Shown here one piece after another: positions 25,077 to 32,404 of a stretch of 64,000 nt of DNA. The first letter of the stretch is position 1. Each line of letters begins with the position of its first letter. Under the pieces are notes generated by a model. It was not told the DNA's origin. It did no database searches and was given only the letters and a program-made list of their open reading frames with translations. The stretch is from NCBI RefSeq assembly GCF_052114085.1, contig NZ_JBFREB010000001.1:248001-312000 (forward strand), read 5' to 3'. Source of the stretch: Leifsonia sp052114085. Lineage in GTDB: Bacteria; Actinomycetota; Actinomycetes; Actinomycetales; Microbacteriaceae. The translations under genes were made by a program, and so were the position numbers.

Positions 25077-25090
25077 GGGTCGAAGGTCCT
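25077..25090. promoter_or_regulatory. DosR-box-like palindrome between divergent genes
   Basis: GGGTCGAAGGTCCT, on the other strand AGGACCTTCGACCC, fits the set with one end mismatch. It lies 35 bp upstream of the DUF5652-like gene and 58 bp upstream of the split-barrel gene at 25149, so one box may serve both. Confidence 0.65.
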
Positions 25091-25148
25091 GGCGCGAGCG
25101 GCTGCATCCGCGGGACTCTCGAAGGATCAACGGATGTGAGGAGTCCCG

Positions 25149-25640
25149 ATGCCTGTGGAACTGAGTCGCGATGAGATTGACGACATTCTGGCGAGTCAGC
25201 TGGTCGGCCGTTTGGGCCTGACGGACGGTGAGGTTCCGTATGTGGTTCCGATCTCGTACGCATACCGCGACGGTGACATCTATGCGCACAGCGCGCAGGG
25301 GCGCAAGCTCGACGCTCTGCGGAGACACCCCGAGGTGTGTTTCGAGGTGGACGATGTGGTCACCGTCGACGAATGGCGGAGCGTGATCGCGTGGGGCACG
25401 TTCGAGCAGCTGCTGGGCGCCGAGGCCCGGGAGGGACTGGATGTGCTCCTCGACCGGCTGCGACCTGCCGGGGAGTCGGCAGGCAGCGTGCACCCGGGAG
25501 CTGAAGTCGGGATGGTGCGCACCCTCGACATTCCGCGCATGTCCGAAGCGGCTGCGGACCTCGGCCACCCGAACGCTGCCGCCGCAGTCTTCCGGCTCAA
25601 TCTGCACACGCTCAGCGGCCGTGCGGAGAACCGGGGATGA
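25149..25640 (+). CDS. Pyridoxamine 5'-phosphate oxidase-superfamily protein (flavin split barrel)
   Basis: A 163-residue split-barrel FMN-binding-fold protein. Its start MPVELSRDEIDDILASQLVG and the strands GRLGLTDGEVPYVVPISYAY, DGDIYAHSAQGRKLDALR and VCFEVDDV follow the usual order of the family. The C-terminal part is longer than in the two relatives in this window and contains an additional helical region, MSEAAADLGHPNAAA. GAGGAGTCCCG precedes the ATG. A nitroimidazole-reductase-like or haem/F420-binding role is possible; sequence does not decide. Likely under the DosR-like box at 25077. Confidence 0.86.
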   Translation: MPVELSRDEIDDILASQLVGRLGLTDGEVPYVVPISYAYRDGDIYAHSAQGRKLDALRRHPEVCFEVDDVVTVDEWRSVIAWGTFEQLLGAEAREGLDVLLDRLRPAGESAGSVHPGAEVGMVRTLDIPRMSEAAADLGHPNAAAAVFRLNLHTLSGRAENRG

Positions 25641-25669
25641 GCGACGGCAGATTGAGCGGTCTCGCCTGA

Positions 25670-25879
25670 TCAGCCACGCACGACCCCGAAGACCTGCAGG
25701 ATTTCCGCTATCGGCGAGGCGAACACGGTCGTCATCGTCGCGATCATGAGCATGACCAGCCCCACCAGCACGACTGCCCACAGCCCGCTGATCGCGGCCA
25801 TGCTCAGCAGTGCTCCGGGCCTTCCGGATCGGACGCCCCGTGACTTCCGGCCGACGGCAACTGAGGTCGGCCTGCTCAT
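25670..25879 (-). CDS. Small single-helix membrane protein
   Basis: A 69-residue protein with a basic N-terminus (MSRPTSVAVGRKSRGVRSGR) and one long hydrophobic segment, AISGLWAVVLVGLVMLMIAT, followed by a short hydrophobic tail. Its ATG overlaps the stop of the upstream universal stress protein gene (ATGA), so the two should be translationally coupled and share the DosR-like box at 26355. Function unknown. Confidence 0.75.
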   Translation of the reverse strand: MSRPTSVAVGRKSRGVRSGRPGALLSMAAISGLWAVVLVGLVMLMIATMTTVFASPIAEILQVFGVVRG

Positions 25880-26280
25880 GGTGTCCGACTCACGGTCTCG
25901 CGAACCCTGTCGGCGTGGTCGGCGGCGTGCGTGTGGTGCATGGTGAGCACCGGACAGGAGGCGTGGACGTCCAGGGCGTGCCCGCCGGGACCGCAACTAC
26001 CGACGACGAGCAGGTAGGCATCCCGGCTGCACTCGGTGAGGGCGTCGGCCGGTTCTGCGACCCTGGTGAGCACCGTGAGATTTCGCGGCGGAGCGCCGCG
26101 GAATGCGTGGAGGATGGCATGTCGGGAGACCGCGCGCGACTCTGCTTCGCTCGGTCCGGCCGTCACGGCTAGGACGGGTCGCTGGCGATTCGCGGCGACT
26201 CCGCACGCCCACCGGAGCGCGTCTACGGAGGAAGCCGACCCGTCCACCCCGACGACGATGGGAGCAAGGCGTTCGTCCAT
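25876..26280 (-). CDS. Universal stress protein, single domain
   Basis: A 134-residue UspA-domain protein. IVVGVDGSASSVDALRWA is the usual first strand and helix. The ATP-binding glycine motif is degenerate: VVGSCGPGGHALDVHASCPVLTM replaces the normal G-x2-G-x9-G-S/T run, so nucleotide binding is doubtful. GGGAGGGGACAACCTC precedes the chosen ATG; the longer upstream frame is rejected for lack of similarity. It is followed by a coupled small membrane protein. Confidence 0.85.
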   Translation of the reverse strand: MDERLAPIVVGVDGSASSVDALRWACGVAANRQRPVLAVTAGPSEAESRAVSRHAILHAFRGAPPRNLTVLTRVAEPADALTECSRDAYLLVVGSCGPGGHALDVHASCPVLTMHHTHAADHADRVRETVSRTP

Positions 26281-26354
26281 GAGGTTGTCCCCTCCCGCAA
26301 CGGGCCTGCCGTGGCGATGAGCTGAACGTACGTCGGCGCAGCGGCGGTGCGTCA

Positions 26355-26368
26355 GGGCACAAGGTCCC
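26355..26368. promoter_or_regulatory. DosR-box-like palindrome
   Basis: GGGCACAAGGTCCC, on the other strand GGGACCTTGTGCCC, fits GGGAC-NNNN-GNCCC exactly on that strand. It lies 74 bp upstream of the single-domain universal stress protein. Confidence 0.65.
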
Positions 26369-26454
26369 GTCTGCGCCGGCGGCGGCCTCGCCTGGCTGCA
26401 GAGTGAGGACTCCTCCACCGTCGACGGTGCCGTCCTGCCAATGACAACGGCTGG

Positions 26455-27102
26455 TCAGTGATCTGACCGACGGTGCTCAAGCTGGAGGACGGCGGCCTGC
26501 GTCCGTCGTTCCAGGCCGAGCTTGGCCAGGAGCGAGCTGACGTAATTCTTCACCGTCTTCTCGGCGAGGCCGAGCCGTTCGCCGATCTGCCGGTTCGTGA
26601 ACCCGTCAGCGATGAGGGCGAGCACCTGCCGTTCCCGCAGACCGAGGGAGGCGAAACGGGGGTCGTCGGCGGGTTCGCGGAGCTGGGCGGCCATGCGGGC
26701 GGCGATACGTGGGTCGATGAGCTTCTTGCCGCGGGCGGCGGCGCGGATGTCGTCGAGCAGTGAGCTGCCGCGGATGTCCTTGATGACGTAACCGTCGGCG
26801 CCGGCGATCAGCGCGGCACGCAGGGCGTCCTCGTCGTCGTACGCCGTGAGCATGAGGCAGCGGATGCCGGGCTCGTCCTGTTTGATCCGCCGGCACACGT
26901 CTATACCGCTCCCGTCGGGCAGGCGCACATCGAGCACGGCGACGTCCGGCCGGACTGCAAGGATGCGCGAGCGCGCCTGCGCGGCCGTCGCCGCCTCCCC
27001 GACCACCTCCAGGTCGTCCTGGGCGTCAATGAGCGATGCAAGACCGCGCCGCACGATCTCATGATCATCGGCGAGGAACACTCGGACGGCAGGCGCGGTC
27101 AT
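26455..27102 (-). CDS. NarL/LuxR-type response regulator, DosR/DevR-like
   Basis: A 215-residue two-component response regulator. The receiver domain covers residues 7-120, with acidic pocket residues in FLADDHE, the predicted phosphorylation site Asp58 in VAVLDVRLPDGSG, and the later LTAYDD and KDIRG segments. The C-terminal LuxR-type helix-turn-helix (about 150-210) contains GFTNRQIGERLGLAEKTVKN, then YVSSLLAKLGLERRTQAA, which is nearly the same as in mycobacterial DosR. Its ATG overlaps the stop of the upstream sensor kinase. I infer that it binds the GGGAC-type palindromes found across the region. A 14-bp palindrome, CACCGTCGACGGTG (26416-26429), lies just beyond its stop. Confidence 0.93.
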   Translation of the reverse strand: MTAPAVRVFLADDHEIVRRGLASLIDAQDDLEVVGEAATAAQARSRILAVRPDVAVLDVRLPDGSGIDVCRRIKQDEPGIRCLMLTAYDDEDALRAALIAGADGYVIKDIRGSSLLDDIRAAARGKKLIDPRIAARMAAQLREPADDPRFASLGLRERQVLALIADGFTNRQIGERLGLAEKTVKNYVSSLLAKLGLERRTQAAVLQLEHRRSDH

Positions 27103-28790
27103 CGGCCGAGCTCCGGAACCGGGAGGCGGAGGCTGAGCCGCGTCCCTCGTTCGCTGGATTCGACATCGAACTCGCCGCCGCGCAAGCGCGCCCTCTCAGC
27201 GAGGTTGCCAAGCCCGCTTCTCCTGGTCGTTTCGCCCAGCCCGGTCCCGCTGTCGACGACGGAGACCGTGATTTCGTCGGCCGACGCCGTCACCGCCACC
27301 GATGCCGTCTCGGCGCCCGCGTGACGCACCACGTTGGTCAGACCCTCACGGACGAACGCGATGATGTCGTCGTCGAGCTGGGGATGCGAGACAACGTCGA
27401 CAGGCCCGCTGAAAGAGAGGGTCGCCGGTGACGGCAGGGACCCGCCCACCTGATGGACAATGTCGAGGAGGCGGTAGCGGAGGCTGTCATGAGAGCCGTG
27501 ACTGTGCGAGAGCGCGAAGATCGCCGTCCGGATCTCGGCGATGGCCTGGTCGATGGAGGAGACCGCGCCCTCGATCCGATCGGTGACGGACCCGGGGCCG
27601 ACAGCCGACTCGATGCTCTGCAACTCGATACCGGCGCCGAACAGCTGCTGGATGACATGGTCATGAAGATCGCGGGCGATCCGAGCCCGCTCCTCCAGCA
27701 GCAGGGCGCGCTGCCGGTCGGCGCGCACGGCAGCCAGTTCCAGAGCCAGCCCCCCTTGACGGGCGAACGCAGTGGCACGTTCGAGCTCGAACGAACTGAA
27801 GCCGCCGACTCCCTCATCGCGGACCGCCACCAGAGCTGCCGTATTCCCGTCCAGGAGTGCGAAGGGTGCCACCAGGACGGGCCCCGCTTCGGAATCATCA
27901 GCGGTTGGACCAGCAGCCAGCCCTGCGAGCCGGGTCGGCTGCATTCCCTCCACAGCACTGCGCACCTGCTCCGCTGCCGCGGCGGCCTCGGCGAGCGCAC
28001 GGTCAGCGTCACCTGCCGCTGAGATGCGGAGGGACGAGTCGGATTCCGGCTGCACGATGAATACCGCTCGCGCTCCCAGCAGAGCGCGGGCGCGATCCGC
28101 CAGCTCGGTGAAGGCCTCAGCGGACTCGCCGCCCAGGATCGATGCGGTCAACTCTCCGGCAGCGACGCTCCAGGCCTGCCGGGAGCGCGACTCCGCGTAA
28201 AGCCGTGCGTTATCGATGGCGAAGCCGGCGTTCGCGGCCAGCGCTTTGACGAGTTGCTGGTCGTCCTCGGTGAACTCGCCCGATTCTGGATCGGTGAGGT
28301 AAAGGTTGCCGTAGACGGTGTCGCGCACCGTGATGGGGACCCCGAGGAAGGCCGTCATCGGCGGGTGCCCCTCAGGGAAGCCGGCCGAGCGGGCGTCGGC
28401 AGCGATGGAGCTGATCCGGATGGGTTGCGGGTCATCGATCAGTGCCCCGAGCAGTCCGTGCCCTTCTGGCAGGTGCCCGATGCGGTGGACGTCCTCGGGC
28501 GACATTCCGACATGGATGAATTGCTCGAGGCCTCCGCCTTCGGCAATCACGCCGAGGGCGCCGTAGCGGGCGCCGACGAGGTCGACGGCTGCCTCGGCGA
28601 TGGTGCGCAGCACGGTCGGGAGCTCGATGTGGGAAACGACCGCACGGTTGGCGCGGACGAGCGCGCGCAGGCGTCCCTGCGTCTGCAGCACCTTGCGGGC
28701 TTGTTCGACCAGGTGCGCCAACGCATCATCGAGTTCTGCGCGGGGGGCGTCGGGAAAGGTGATCGGGTCATCGTCTGACATGACGCTCAT
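27099..28790 (-). CDS. GAF-domain sensor histidine kinase, DosS/DevS-like
   Basis: A 563-residue soluble sensor kinase with two GAF domains (about 54-205 and 215-365), a HisKA_3 dimerisation domain with the phosphoacceptor His376 in ARIARDLHDHVIQQLFG, and a C-terminal ATPase domain (about 460-560) ending with GLGLGN-like GTGLGETTRRSGLGNLAER. The first GAF domain contains GHPPMTAFLGVPITVRD; its His142 aligns in my reading with the haem-ligating His149 of mycobacterial DosS, so oxygen, NO or CO sensing is plausible. No transmembrane helix is seen. An alternative in-frame ATG is 9 bp downstream. It overlaps the regulator by 4 bp and is divergent from a universal stress protein gene. Confidence 0.92.
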   Translation of the reverse strand: MSVMSDDDPITFPDAPRAELDDALAHLVEQARKVLQTQGRLRALVRANRAVVSHIELPTVLRTIAEAAVDLVGARYGALGVIAEGGGLEQFIHVGMSPEDVHRIGHLPEGHGLLGALIDDPQPIRISSIAADARSAGFPEGHPPMTAFLGVPITVRDTVYGNLYLTDPESGEFTEDDQQLVKALAANAGFAIDNARLYAESRSRQAWSVAAGELTASILGGESAEAFTELADRARALLGARAVFIVQPESDSSLRISAAGDADRALAEAAAAAEQVRSAVEGMQPTRLAGLAAGPTADDSEAGPVLVAPFALLDGNTAALVAVRDEGVGGFSSFELERATAFARQGGLALELAAVRADRQRALLLEERARIARDLHDHVIQQLFGAGIELQSIESAVGPGSVTDRIEGAVSSIDQAIAEIRTAIFALSHSHGSHDSLRYRLLDIVHQVGGSLPSPATLSFSGPVDVVSHPQLDDDIIAFVREGLTNVVRHAGAETASVAVTASADEITVSVVDSGTGLGETTRRSGLGNLAERARLRGGEFDVESSERGTRLSLRLPVPELGR

Positions 28791-28923
28791 CCGCTCTCGG
28801 ATGCATCAAGGAGGGTCCGGTCGGGCCACCCCATTGCGGTGATTCTAGCCAGCGGCCCAGTTCGGCACAGCCCCCTACCGTCCGGCCGGATGCTGCAGCA
28901 GCATTCCGGGCCGGAGGTCCCGC

Positions 28924-28937
28924 GGGACCAAGGACCC
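28924..28937. promoter_or_regulatory. DosR-box-like palindrome between kinase and stress-protein genes
   Basis: GGGACCAAGGACCC, with reverse complement GGGTCCTTGGTCCC, fits the pattern. It lies 46 bp upstream of the universal stress protein gene at 28984 and 133 bp upstream of the divergent sensor kinase, so the kinase-regulator operon may be autoregulated. Confidence 0.68.
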
Positions 28938-28983
28938 GTCGCCACGGTTCTCGGCGCAGGACAGTGGGAGCGGAGGTACCGGA

Positions 28984-29886
28984 ATGGAGATCCGCAGATA
29001 TATCGTCGGTGTCGATGGCTCGCTGCCGTCGCGCGCGGCGATCCGCTGGGCCATCGGCCACGCCCGGGAGCACGATACCGAGGTCATCCTCGTGCAGGTC
29101 GCCGACGACGAATGGGGCGCTGTCGGAACGGAGCTCATCGACGAGGTCGACTCCGGCGCACGCCAATTGCTCCAGGACGAGGTCGCGTACGCGCGCTCGT
29201 TGGAGGGCGCAGCCGGGCTGCGGGCAGAGCTGCTCAGCGGGAGCCCGATGACGGTCCTCGCCTCACTCGGCGATACCGACACGATGCTTGTCGTCGGCAC
29301 GCACAAGACCGGCTTCCACTATGGTCGTGCGTTCGGTTCCCGCAGCCTGCAGCTTGCCAACTTGGCTGTGGGCCCGGTCGCGATCGTCCCGGATACCGAG
29401 TCGCGGCTCCGCCGCGGTGTGGTGGTCGGGGTCGATGACAGTCCAGCAGGCAGCGCGGCGCTCGATCTGGCGGCCGACCTGGCGTGCGACCATCACTGCG
29501 AACTCATCACCGTGCGGTCGTCCGGGGCATCGCCCAGGGGGACGGACCGACGGGACGCTGGGCCGGAGCTCTTGTCGCAGTACGACGACGAGGCGCGGAA
29601 TCTGCTTGCCGCCGCCGTCGAACGCGTACGTCGCAGCCAGCCCGGGATCACCATCCGCAGCCGCGTGGTCCGCCGACCTCCCGGAACAGCGCTGAACGAC
29701 ATCGCCCGCGGTGCGGAAGTGCTCGTGGTCGGTGATTCCCGTCGCGAGCAGGCGCAGCCCGGAGTTCTGGGGTCTGTCGCCTACGACGTCCTGCTCAACC
29801 TGACGTCGCCGACCATCGTCGTCCACGCACCACCGATGGCCGCCGCGGCCACCCTGGCCGAAGGAGAATCCCATGTCGTCCGATGA
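28984..29886 (+). CDS. Universal stress protein, two tandem domains
   Basis: A 300-residue protein with two UspA domains. Domain 1 starts YIVGVDGSLPSRAAIRWAIG and ends in a divergent TMLVVGTHKTGFHYGRAFGS ATP-motif region; domain 2 starts RGVVVGVDDSPAGSAALDLA and ends with VLVVGDSRREQAQPGVLGSVA. Tandem UspA proteins of this length are typical of mycobacterial DosR regulons (Rv1996/Rv2005c type). GCGGAGGTACCGG precedes the ATG. It overlaps the split-barrel gene by 14 bp, and a DosR-like box lies 46 bp upstream. Confidence 0.93.
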   Translation: MEIRRYIVGVDGSLPSRAAIRWAIGHAREHDTEVILVQVADDEWGAVGTELIDEVDSGARQLLQDEVAYARSLEGAAGLRAELLSGSPMTVLASLGDTDTMLVVGTHKTGFHYGRAFGSRSLQLANLAVGPVAIVPDTESRLRRGVVVGVDDSPAGSAALDLAADLACDHHCELITVRSSGASPRGTDRRDAGPELLSQYDDEARNLLAAAVERVRRSQPGITIRSRVVRRPPGTALNDIARGAEVLVVGDSRREQAQPGVLGSVAYDVLLNLTSPTIVVHAPPMAAAATLAEGESHVVR

Positions 29887-30292
29887 TCCCGTCGAGGAAC
29901 TCGACCGGGCGGAATGCCGTGAACTGCTCAAGCAGGGCGTACTCGGCCGGCTCGCCACGGCTGCCGGCGGGGAGGTGGACATTTTCCCCGTGAATTACCA
30001 CTCGGATGGGGACAGCATCCTGATCCGGACGGCGCCCGGAACGAAGCTGCTCGAAGTCACGGTGCATAGCGCGGTCGCATTCGAGACCGACGACTACACG
30101 GATGAGGTGGCCTGGAGCGTCGTCGCACACGGACGCGCCCGTCAACTGGAACAGCAGGCCGAGATCGACGCGGCCGATCGTGCGCCCTTGCAACCGTGGG
30201 TGCCCACGCTCAAGTACCGCTACATCCACATCGATATCGACGCTGTGAGCGGTCGGCGCTTCCACCGCACGGCGGAGCCCGAACGCTGGTGA
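29873..30292 (+). CDS. Pyridoxamine 5'-phosphate oxidase-superfamily protein (flavin split barrel)
   Basis: A 139-residue split-barrel protein similar to the one at 20797: ELDRAECRELLKQGVLGRLA, VDIFPVNYHSDGDSILIRTA, GTKLLEVT and VAFETDDYTDEVAWSVV follow the same order, and both end with a VSGRR-F/I-x-RH/RT tail. The ATG lies inside the end of the stress protein gene and has GAAGGAG at a good distance, so translation is coupled. Cofactor (FMN, F420 or none) is undetermined. Confidence 0.87.
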   Translation: MSSDDPVEELDRAECRELLKQGVLGRLATAAGGEVDIFPVNYHSDGDSILIRTAPGTKLLEVTVHSAVAFETDDYTDEVAWSVVAHGRARQLEQQAEIDAADRAPLQPWVPTLKYRYIHIDIDAVSGRRFHRTAEPERW

Positions 30293-30318
30293 CCTCCCCT
30301 CAGGAAAGGAACGCGCAC

Positions 30319-30804
30319 ATGTCCGACCGGAACGAATCCACCGCAGGTGAGGTCGAGGACCGCATCCACGCCGGGGGCCGCATCGTGGTCGGTGTCGACG
30401 GCTCGGCGTCTTCGCTGTCCGCACTTCGTCGCGGGGCACGGATGGCGGAGCGGCTGGGCTGCGCGCTGGTGGGTGTGACGGTGTGGGAGTTCCCGCAGTC
30501 CTGGCCCGGTTATGTGATGGACGGGTGGTCCCCGGAGGCTGATGCGCACGCGATCGCCGACCAGGCAGCCGGTGAGGTGTTCGGCTCAACGCCGCCTTCT
30601 TGGTACTCGAAGGTGATCCGTAGCGGGTCGCCCGCGCGGCAGCTGATCGCCGAGTCGGAGGATGCGGAGATGCTGATCGTCGGGAGCCGTGGCCTGGGCG
30701 GGTTCACCGGGCTGCTTCTGGGATCGGTCTCGCGGTCCACCGTCGAGCATGCGGACTGCCCCGTCCTGGTCATCCACGGAGCCGAGGGCGCCGGCCGGCG
30801 CTGA
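30319..30804 (+). CDS. Universal stress protein, single domain
   Basis: A 161-residue UspA-domain protein with an intact nucleotide-binding signature: RIVVGVDGSASSLSALRRGA at the start and LIVGSRGLGGFTGLLLGSVS, matching G-x2-G-x9-G-S, near the end. An ATP-binding UspA is therefore likely, unlike the degenerate copy at 25.9 kb. Residues 1-20 are a polar extension. AGGAAAGGAACG precedes the ATG, and the gene follows the split-barrel gene by 26 bp, so it belongs to the operon starting at 28984. Confidence 0.93.
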   Translation: MSDRNESTAGEVEDRIHAGGRIVVGVDGSASSLSALRRGARMAERLGCALVGVTVWEFPQSWPGYVMDGWSPEADAHAIADQAAGEVFGSTPPSWYSKVIRSGSPARQLIAESEDAEMLIVGSRGLGGFTGLLLGSVSRSTVEHADCPVLVIHGAEGAGRR

Positions 30805-30882
30805 GGCGGGTGTCGAAGGCGGCAAATACCGAATCCTTCGGCGTGCGGCTCGCAGGTCTGGTCAGGCCGTACCTGGGCGGGC

Positions 30883-30896
30883 GGGACTTTCGGCTC
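30883..30896. promoter_or_regulatory. DosR-box-like palindrome
   Basis: GGGACTTTCGGCTC matches the DosR-type pattern with one mismatch at the end, and its left half GGGACTTTCGG equals the common mycobacterial form. It lies 67 bp upstream of the stress protein gene at 30964. Confidence 0.65.
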
Positions 30897-30963
30897 TACG
30901 GCGGGGGCTGCTGCGGCGGCATCGTGGGAGATGTCGTCATCCGGGGAAAGGAAAGAGGTTCCG

Positions 30964-31893
30964 ATGTCCTACACGATCATGGTCGCTGTCGACGGGGAGC
31001 CGGATCACCGCGCCGCCCTCGAATGGGCGGCCGCTCGGGCTGCGCGCGACGGCGCACGTCTCGAACTGGTCCACGTGATCGAGCGTGGCTGGGGCGACAA
31101 CCCGGCGGAGCCGAGCCACCTGCTCGTTCTGGCCGTGAAGTCGCTTCTGGAGGCCGAGAAGCGGATCGCCCTGCACCACGCGCACGAGGTGCTGGAGCGC
31201 AGGCCGGTCGCTGCCGGAGTCACGGCGGCGTCCGGTCCGGAGCACGAGGACATCGAAGTGAGCACACGTTTCCGCTACGGTCATATCGGGCCGGAGCTCG
31301 CGGCTGTCTCCCGTGAGACCGATCTGCTCGTGATCGGGACACCGGCCGAGGCGGACCGACACCGCGCCCTCGCCGGGTCGATCGCGGTGCGCGTGGCGGC
31401 CGTGGCGGAATGCCCGGTGGCGGTGATCCCGCACAGCTGGGCCGGCGTCGGGCGCGGAGTGGTGGTCGGGGTGGATGGCGAGCTTCAGACGGAGACGGCG
31501 GTGGAGTTCGCGGCGGCTGAGGCCGAGACGCTCGGCGAGCCGCTGACGGTCGTGTGTGCCGGCTATCTGGCTAACCCGCTGCTTGCCGGCTTCGTCCCCG
31601 AGATTTCCCTCGGCGACCGCCGCGAGCGGATCGCGGAGGAAGCAGGCGACCTGGCCCGGGAGCGGCATCCCGGGGTGATCGTCCTCACGGAGGTGCTCGA
31701 CACGGCACCCTCGCGAGCGCTTGTGGCCGAGAGCGATGGTGCCAGCCTGCTGGTCGTCGGTGTCCATGACCGGCACAGCGTGCAACGACTGATGCTCGGC
31801 TCGGTCGCGCACGACGTCCTGCTCGACGTGCGAACACCCGTCGTGGTGGCGCGGAACTCGCCCACTCGGGCGGAAGATACTGCACCTCGGTGA
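30964..31893 (+). CDS. Universal stress protein, two tandem domains
   Basis: A 309-residue tandem UspA protein. Domain 1 starts YTIMVAVDGEPDHRAALEWA and ends LLVIGTPAEADRHRALAGSI; domain 2 starts GVVVGVDGELQTETAVEFAA and ends LLVVGVHDRHSVQRLMLGSVA. The ATP-binding glycines are only partly kept. The ATG at 30964 is preferred over an upstream one because GGAAAGGAAAGAGG precedes it. It is transcribed separately from the previous stress gene, with its own DosR-like box 67 bp upstream. A broken metallohydrolase gene is convergent to its end. Confidence 0.92.
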   Translation: MSYTIMVAVDGEPDHRAALEWAAARAARDGARLELVHVIERGWGDNPAEPSHLLVLAVKSLLEAEKRIALHHAHEVLERRPVAAGVTAASGPEHEDIEVSTRFRYGHIGPELAAVSRETDLLVIGTPAEADRHRALAGSIAVRVAAVAECPVAVIPHSWAGVGRGVVVGVDGELQTETAVEFAAAEAETLGEPLTVVCAGYLANPLLAGFVPEISLGDRRERIAEEAGDLARERHPGVIVLTEVLDTAPSRALVAESDGASLLVVGVHDRHSVQRLMLGSVAHDVLLDVRTPVVVARNSPTRAEDTAPR

Positions 31894-32003
31894 GCCCCCC
31901 TTCGCCGACCGTTGTCGAGGTATCCACCCCGAGCAGAGTGCGGGAGACGGCCTCCGAGTCCGTTGAAACTGTGCTCCAACGGGGAGGACGGACGCATCAG
32001 ACA

Positions 32004-32138
32004 GTTCCGTTCTCGCAGGTGCTTGTAGCCCTGGAACAGTCCGCAGTCGACGAGGATGCGCTGGCCATCCTGCTCGATCAGATAGCGGGACCCGGTGACC
32101 GTGTCGGTGGCGCCCAGGAAGCGCAGCGACGCGTTCAC
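32004..32138 (-). pseudogene. Truncated MBL-fold/beta-CASP metallohydrolase, N-terminal remnant
   Basis: The first 45 residues (LRFLGATDTVTGSRYLIEQD, then RILVDCGLFQGYKHLRERN) match the start of the Ysh1/CPSF-type MBL-fold RNA-processing or exo-ribonuclease-like metallohydrolases, normally about 450 residues. The HxHxDH metal motif and everything after it are absent; beyond position 32004 the frame continues with unrelated sequence that soon runs antisense to the neighbouring stress protein gene. I read it as a deletion remnant. Its ATG overlaps the stop of a small upstream gene, so translation initiation is still in place. Confidence 0.75.
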
Positions 32139-32257
32139 GGCGTGACGGGCCGGCGTCGTGTGAACACGTTGAGGCCCACAAGCACCATTCCCATTTCGGC
32201 CAATCCGGCCGCGAAGTAGATCGCCTGCAGTGGGACGATTCGTACCCAGCGTTTCAT
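32135..32257 (-). CDS. 40-residue membrane peptide upstream of the broken metallohydrolase
   Basis: A 40-residue protein starting MKRWVRIVPLQAIYFAAGLA with one hydrophobic segment (about residues 6-31) and a basic tail ending in FTRRRPVTP. GGAGGAGTC immediately precedes its ATG, which is strong support for translation. Its stop overlaps the start of the metallohydrolase remnant (ATGA). Two DosR-like boxes lie 52 and 80 bp upstream, shared with the divergent alcohol dehydrogenase. I do not recognise its function. Confidence 0.65.
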   Translation of the reverse strand: MKRWVRIVPLQAIYFAAGLAEMGMVLVGLNVFTRRRPVTP

Positions 32258-32309
32258 GACTCCTCCGAACTCTCGCCTCCAGAGTGGGCTCAGACGGCCC
32301 GTTCGCTCT

Positions 32310-32323
32310 GGGTCCAAAGGCCT
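32310..32323. promoter_or_regulatory. DosR-box-like palindrome, distal of a tandem pair
   Basis: GGGTCCAAAGGCCT fits the pattern with one end mismatch. Its start is 28 bp from that of the stronger box at 32338, so two regulator dimers could bind on roughly neighbouring faces. It lies 52 bp from the divergent small gene. Confidence 0.6.
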
Positions 32324-32337
32324 ATGGGCCCCGCGGC

Positions 32338-32351
32338 GGGACCTTCGGCCC
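32338..32351. promoter_or_regulatory. DosR-box-like palindrome, proximal of a tandem pair
   Basis: GGGACCTTCGGCCC matches GGGAC-NNNN-GNCCC perfectly and is one base from the common mycobacterial GGGACTTTCGGCCC. It lies 53 bp upstream of the alcohol dehydrogenase ATG. Confidence 0.75.
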
Positions 32352-32404
32352 ACGACCGCTCTCGGGTGCGCACCACACTGGCGGCATACCGAAAGGAGCC
32401 GCCC

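Noticed and set aside
26416..26429. CACCGTCGACGGTG palindrome as terminator of the kinase-regulator operon
   Set aside because: The stem is short and the site could equally belong to the neighbouring promoter; too little to call.
31563..32003. Continuation of the metallohydrolase reading frame beyond the conserved 45 residues
   Set aside because: The sequence lacks the metal-binding motif and soon runs antisense to the universal stress protein gene, so it is read-through and not part of the original protein.
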